In this document: one piece after another, positions 62,135 through 64,000 of the stretch | How positions within the stretch are numbered: position 1 is the first letter of the stretch | How the letters are laid out: each line of letters opens with the position of its first letter | From: Larus michahellis | Lineage: Eukaryota > Chordata > Aves > Charadriiformes > Laridae | Length of the DNA: 64,000 nucleotides | Assembly (NCBI RefSeq): GCF_964199755.1 | Contig: NC_133897.1 | Location: 164,994,678-165,058,677 of the forward strand | Direction of reading: 5' to 3' | Translations under genes and position numbers: made by a program | Notes under the pieces: generated by a model | Told to the model about the DNA's origin: nothing | The model's input: only the letters and a program-made list of their open reading frames with translations | The model's database searches: none

Positions 62135-64000
62135 CTGTAAAGGGAGGAATTGAAGAATTTCGGGAAAAGCAGATGAAAACAATTCTCCAGAACAATATCT
62201 CCAATTTATCAAGGCTGATATGTCGCAACCCCCAACCTCGACATTGCTGGGACGCATTTACAAAAGCATGAATAAAAACTTGCTCATGCATAATTTATGG
62301 TATGATAATGACCTCAGCGCCAATTATACTACGTCACATAGCAGCATTCATCAAGGAGCAAAATGAAGACTCATTCGTATTCAAAAAAGTTCTGTAACTG
62401 AAACCCATCTAAACTGTTGACTCAAAAAGAAAATCTTTTTAACTGCAAATTCCACTGCGGTAAGGAGAAAACATTACTAATGGCTTAAATTGTTTTACTT
62501 TCAATAAAGTGTGAATAATAGTTTGCTAGTTTTTAATGTCAAACAGGCAGAACAGCCAGTAAAGGTGTTCCAGGGCAGCATCTACCTACTGTCGGTGTGG
62601 CAAGGTGAGTTGTTTTCCAGAGTCTTCTACAGCAAAAAGATCGTTTAAGTCACACTCTTGCCTTACACCCATTTTTCTCGCATTAGTCTCATTTTTCCTT
62701 GTTTAGTGGAAATTCACCACCAGTTTTGCAGTCAAGAATCAACATCTCATGGACAGTGTTTGAAAACAACCCATTCTCAAAATTTTCAGAAAAAGAACAG
62801 TCTATTTCTTCCTCTGTTTAAAACTTATGACTTTTAACGTCATCTGTTCTCAAAGTGGTTTAAATGGTGTCAAGTCACATCAGAAGGTCCTTCTCTTGCT
62901 CTAAAGAACTTCCAGCGTGCGTAGGTCATTTCCTAACGGTCAGATAAATTCCTCCGGGGGTCACAAAACCAGTCCACAAGAGTGAGATAATTTTTCACTT
63001 CAAGGCCCTTAAATTCCACTCGCCAACTTCAAATGCACAGAGAGAGAGTCTCAAAATTGAGTAATTTCAAATCCAGTATGTGGTTTTCAGGGTTGGTTTC
63101 AGGTGACCACATATTGGGCTGCCTCTGAAAGCCGTGAGTTACTCCCCCTTTTTCCCCATCTGCCCTGGAGCATACATACATCCCTAATACTCCCTGCACC
63201 CTGCAGAGGTTCTGAATGGAGAATGGGACAAAGCCACGGTGAGACGGGAAGGAAGGATGGGATGACCCTTTTGGGACAGCCCTCAGGTCAACCAACTTAA
63301 GCCAACTCTGAAACCAGAGCAAGGCTCATAAATATTATAGACATACACAAACAAGAGGCTTAATTTTCATACAAACTGCATATTCAACAATTAGGAAACT
63401 ACAGGTTGCCTATAATCTTTGCAGTTCAACACACTTCAGTGAGTAAACGTAGTTTTATGATCCTAACTTTGTACTACTTAAATAAAATTAAAGCTATTTT
63501 TCTTCCAAACTCCTGTAGGAATACACCGTGTCTTGTAAAAACAGAATCAGGAAATTCTATGCCATTTAAATTTTTGCCAGGCCGTTTCTATTTAGGACAC
63601 AGCAAAACTGAGTCACCTCATGAAAGTTTGATTAATTATAGAGACAGTGCACACTTCCAAACAGGCAGCGTACTCCAGAGGCACTGATCCCTTTCTTGGT
63701 ATGTTTTTTTCTCCCTAAACTATAAACTAAAGTTTTTGTAGAAAATAAGCCCCGGGTTGATCTAAAAAATAAGCTCCTGTTTGAAAGAAACCGTTAGCAC
63801 AACACCAATGTGATGGGGATAAATCACTCTGCTTCCTTGTAATATTGTGGTAAGATGTTTTTAACATTTATTTAGTGTGATATATATCAAATGTTGTTAC
63901 AAGCTAATATTGGAGGACACCAGAAAATTCTTAATCTATGTAAAAAAAAATGGGCTGAATCAAAGATATTATAAATATATTTGAGATGAATTTTATAAGT
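62135..64000 (-). other. PTK2 intron, partial, no exon recognised
   Basis: Upstream of the Tyr397 exon. I looked for the 18-nt box 6 exon and for the exon ending HTVSVS and found neither. The window ends inside this intron. Confidence 0.6.

Noticed and set aside
62135-64000. The 18-nt box 6 exon of FAK.
   Set aside because: No AG-18nt-GT segment with the right phase and decent splice sites was found by eye.

Overview
This is a window of vertebrate nuclear DNA, almost certainly from a bird. The support for that is a set of CR1 non-LTR retrotransposon fragments, several ending in the avian-type ATTCTATG repeat tail, small GC-rich genes beside long AT-rich introns, and coding exons that closely match what I know of chicken FAK and RPLP1. 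I cannot name the species. A few protein differences from my memory of chicken FAK suggest it is not Gallus.

Layout. Positions 1-6290 are intergenic and carry CR1 debris: a truncated copy at the left edge, a small tail at about 3.15 kb, and two copies with their 5' ends facing each other at 3.86-6.28 kb. Next comes RPLP1 (acidic ribosomal stalk protein P1), a complete four-exon gene on the + strand (CDS 6679-8189) with a CpG-rich promoter, CCAAT boxes, a TATA-like element, a 5'TOP start and an AATAAA signal. From about 10 kb to the right edge the window is the 3' two thirds of PTK2 (focal adhesion kinase, FAK) on the - strand. I could place 18 constitutive coding exons and one 21-nt microexon. 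They run from the exon with the autophosphorylation site Tyr397 (62078-62134), through the tyrosine kinase domain (59.5-47.3 kb) and the proline-rich linker (39.7-18.2 kb), to the focal adhesion targeting (FAT) domain and stop codon (12.4-10.5 kb). The exons join in frame into 659 codons plus stop, as expected for FAK from residue 394 or so to its end. The FERM domain and promoter lie beyond the right edge.

RPLP1 and PTK2 are convergent, with stop codons about 2.3 kb apart. PTK2 introns hold most of the remaining structure: a roughly 0.9-kb minisatellite of 22/25-nt units (15.6-16.5 kb), CR1 fragments in both orientations, an unusual CR1 piece that keeps ORF1 and the endonuclease start but lacks its 3' end (19.6-21.45 kb), and some small tandem repeats. 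The intron between the kinase exons and the linker (39.7-47.3 kb) is where the separate FRNK transcript is known to start in chicken.

I see no new gene system. The points most worth checking are the RPLP1-PTK2 adjacency, the microexon next to Tyr397, the minisatellite's higher-order structure, and the inverted CR1 pairs around PTK2 exons.
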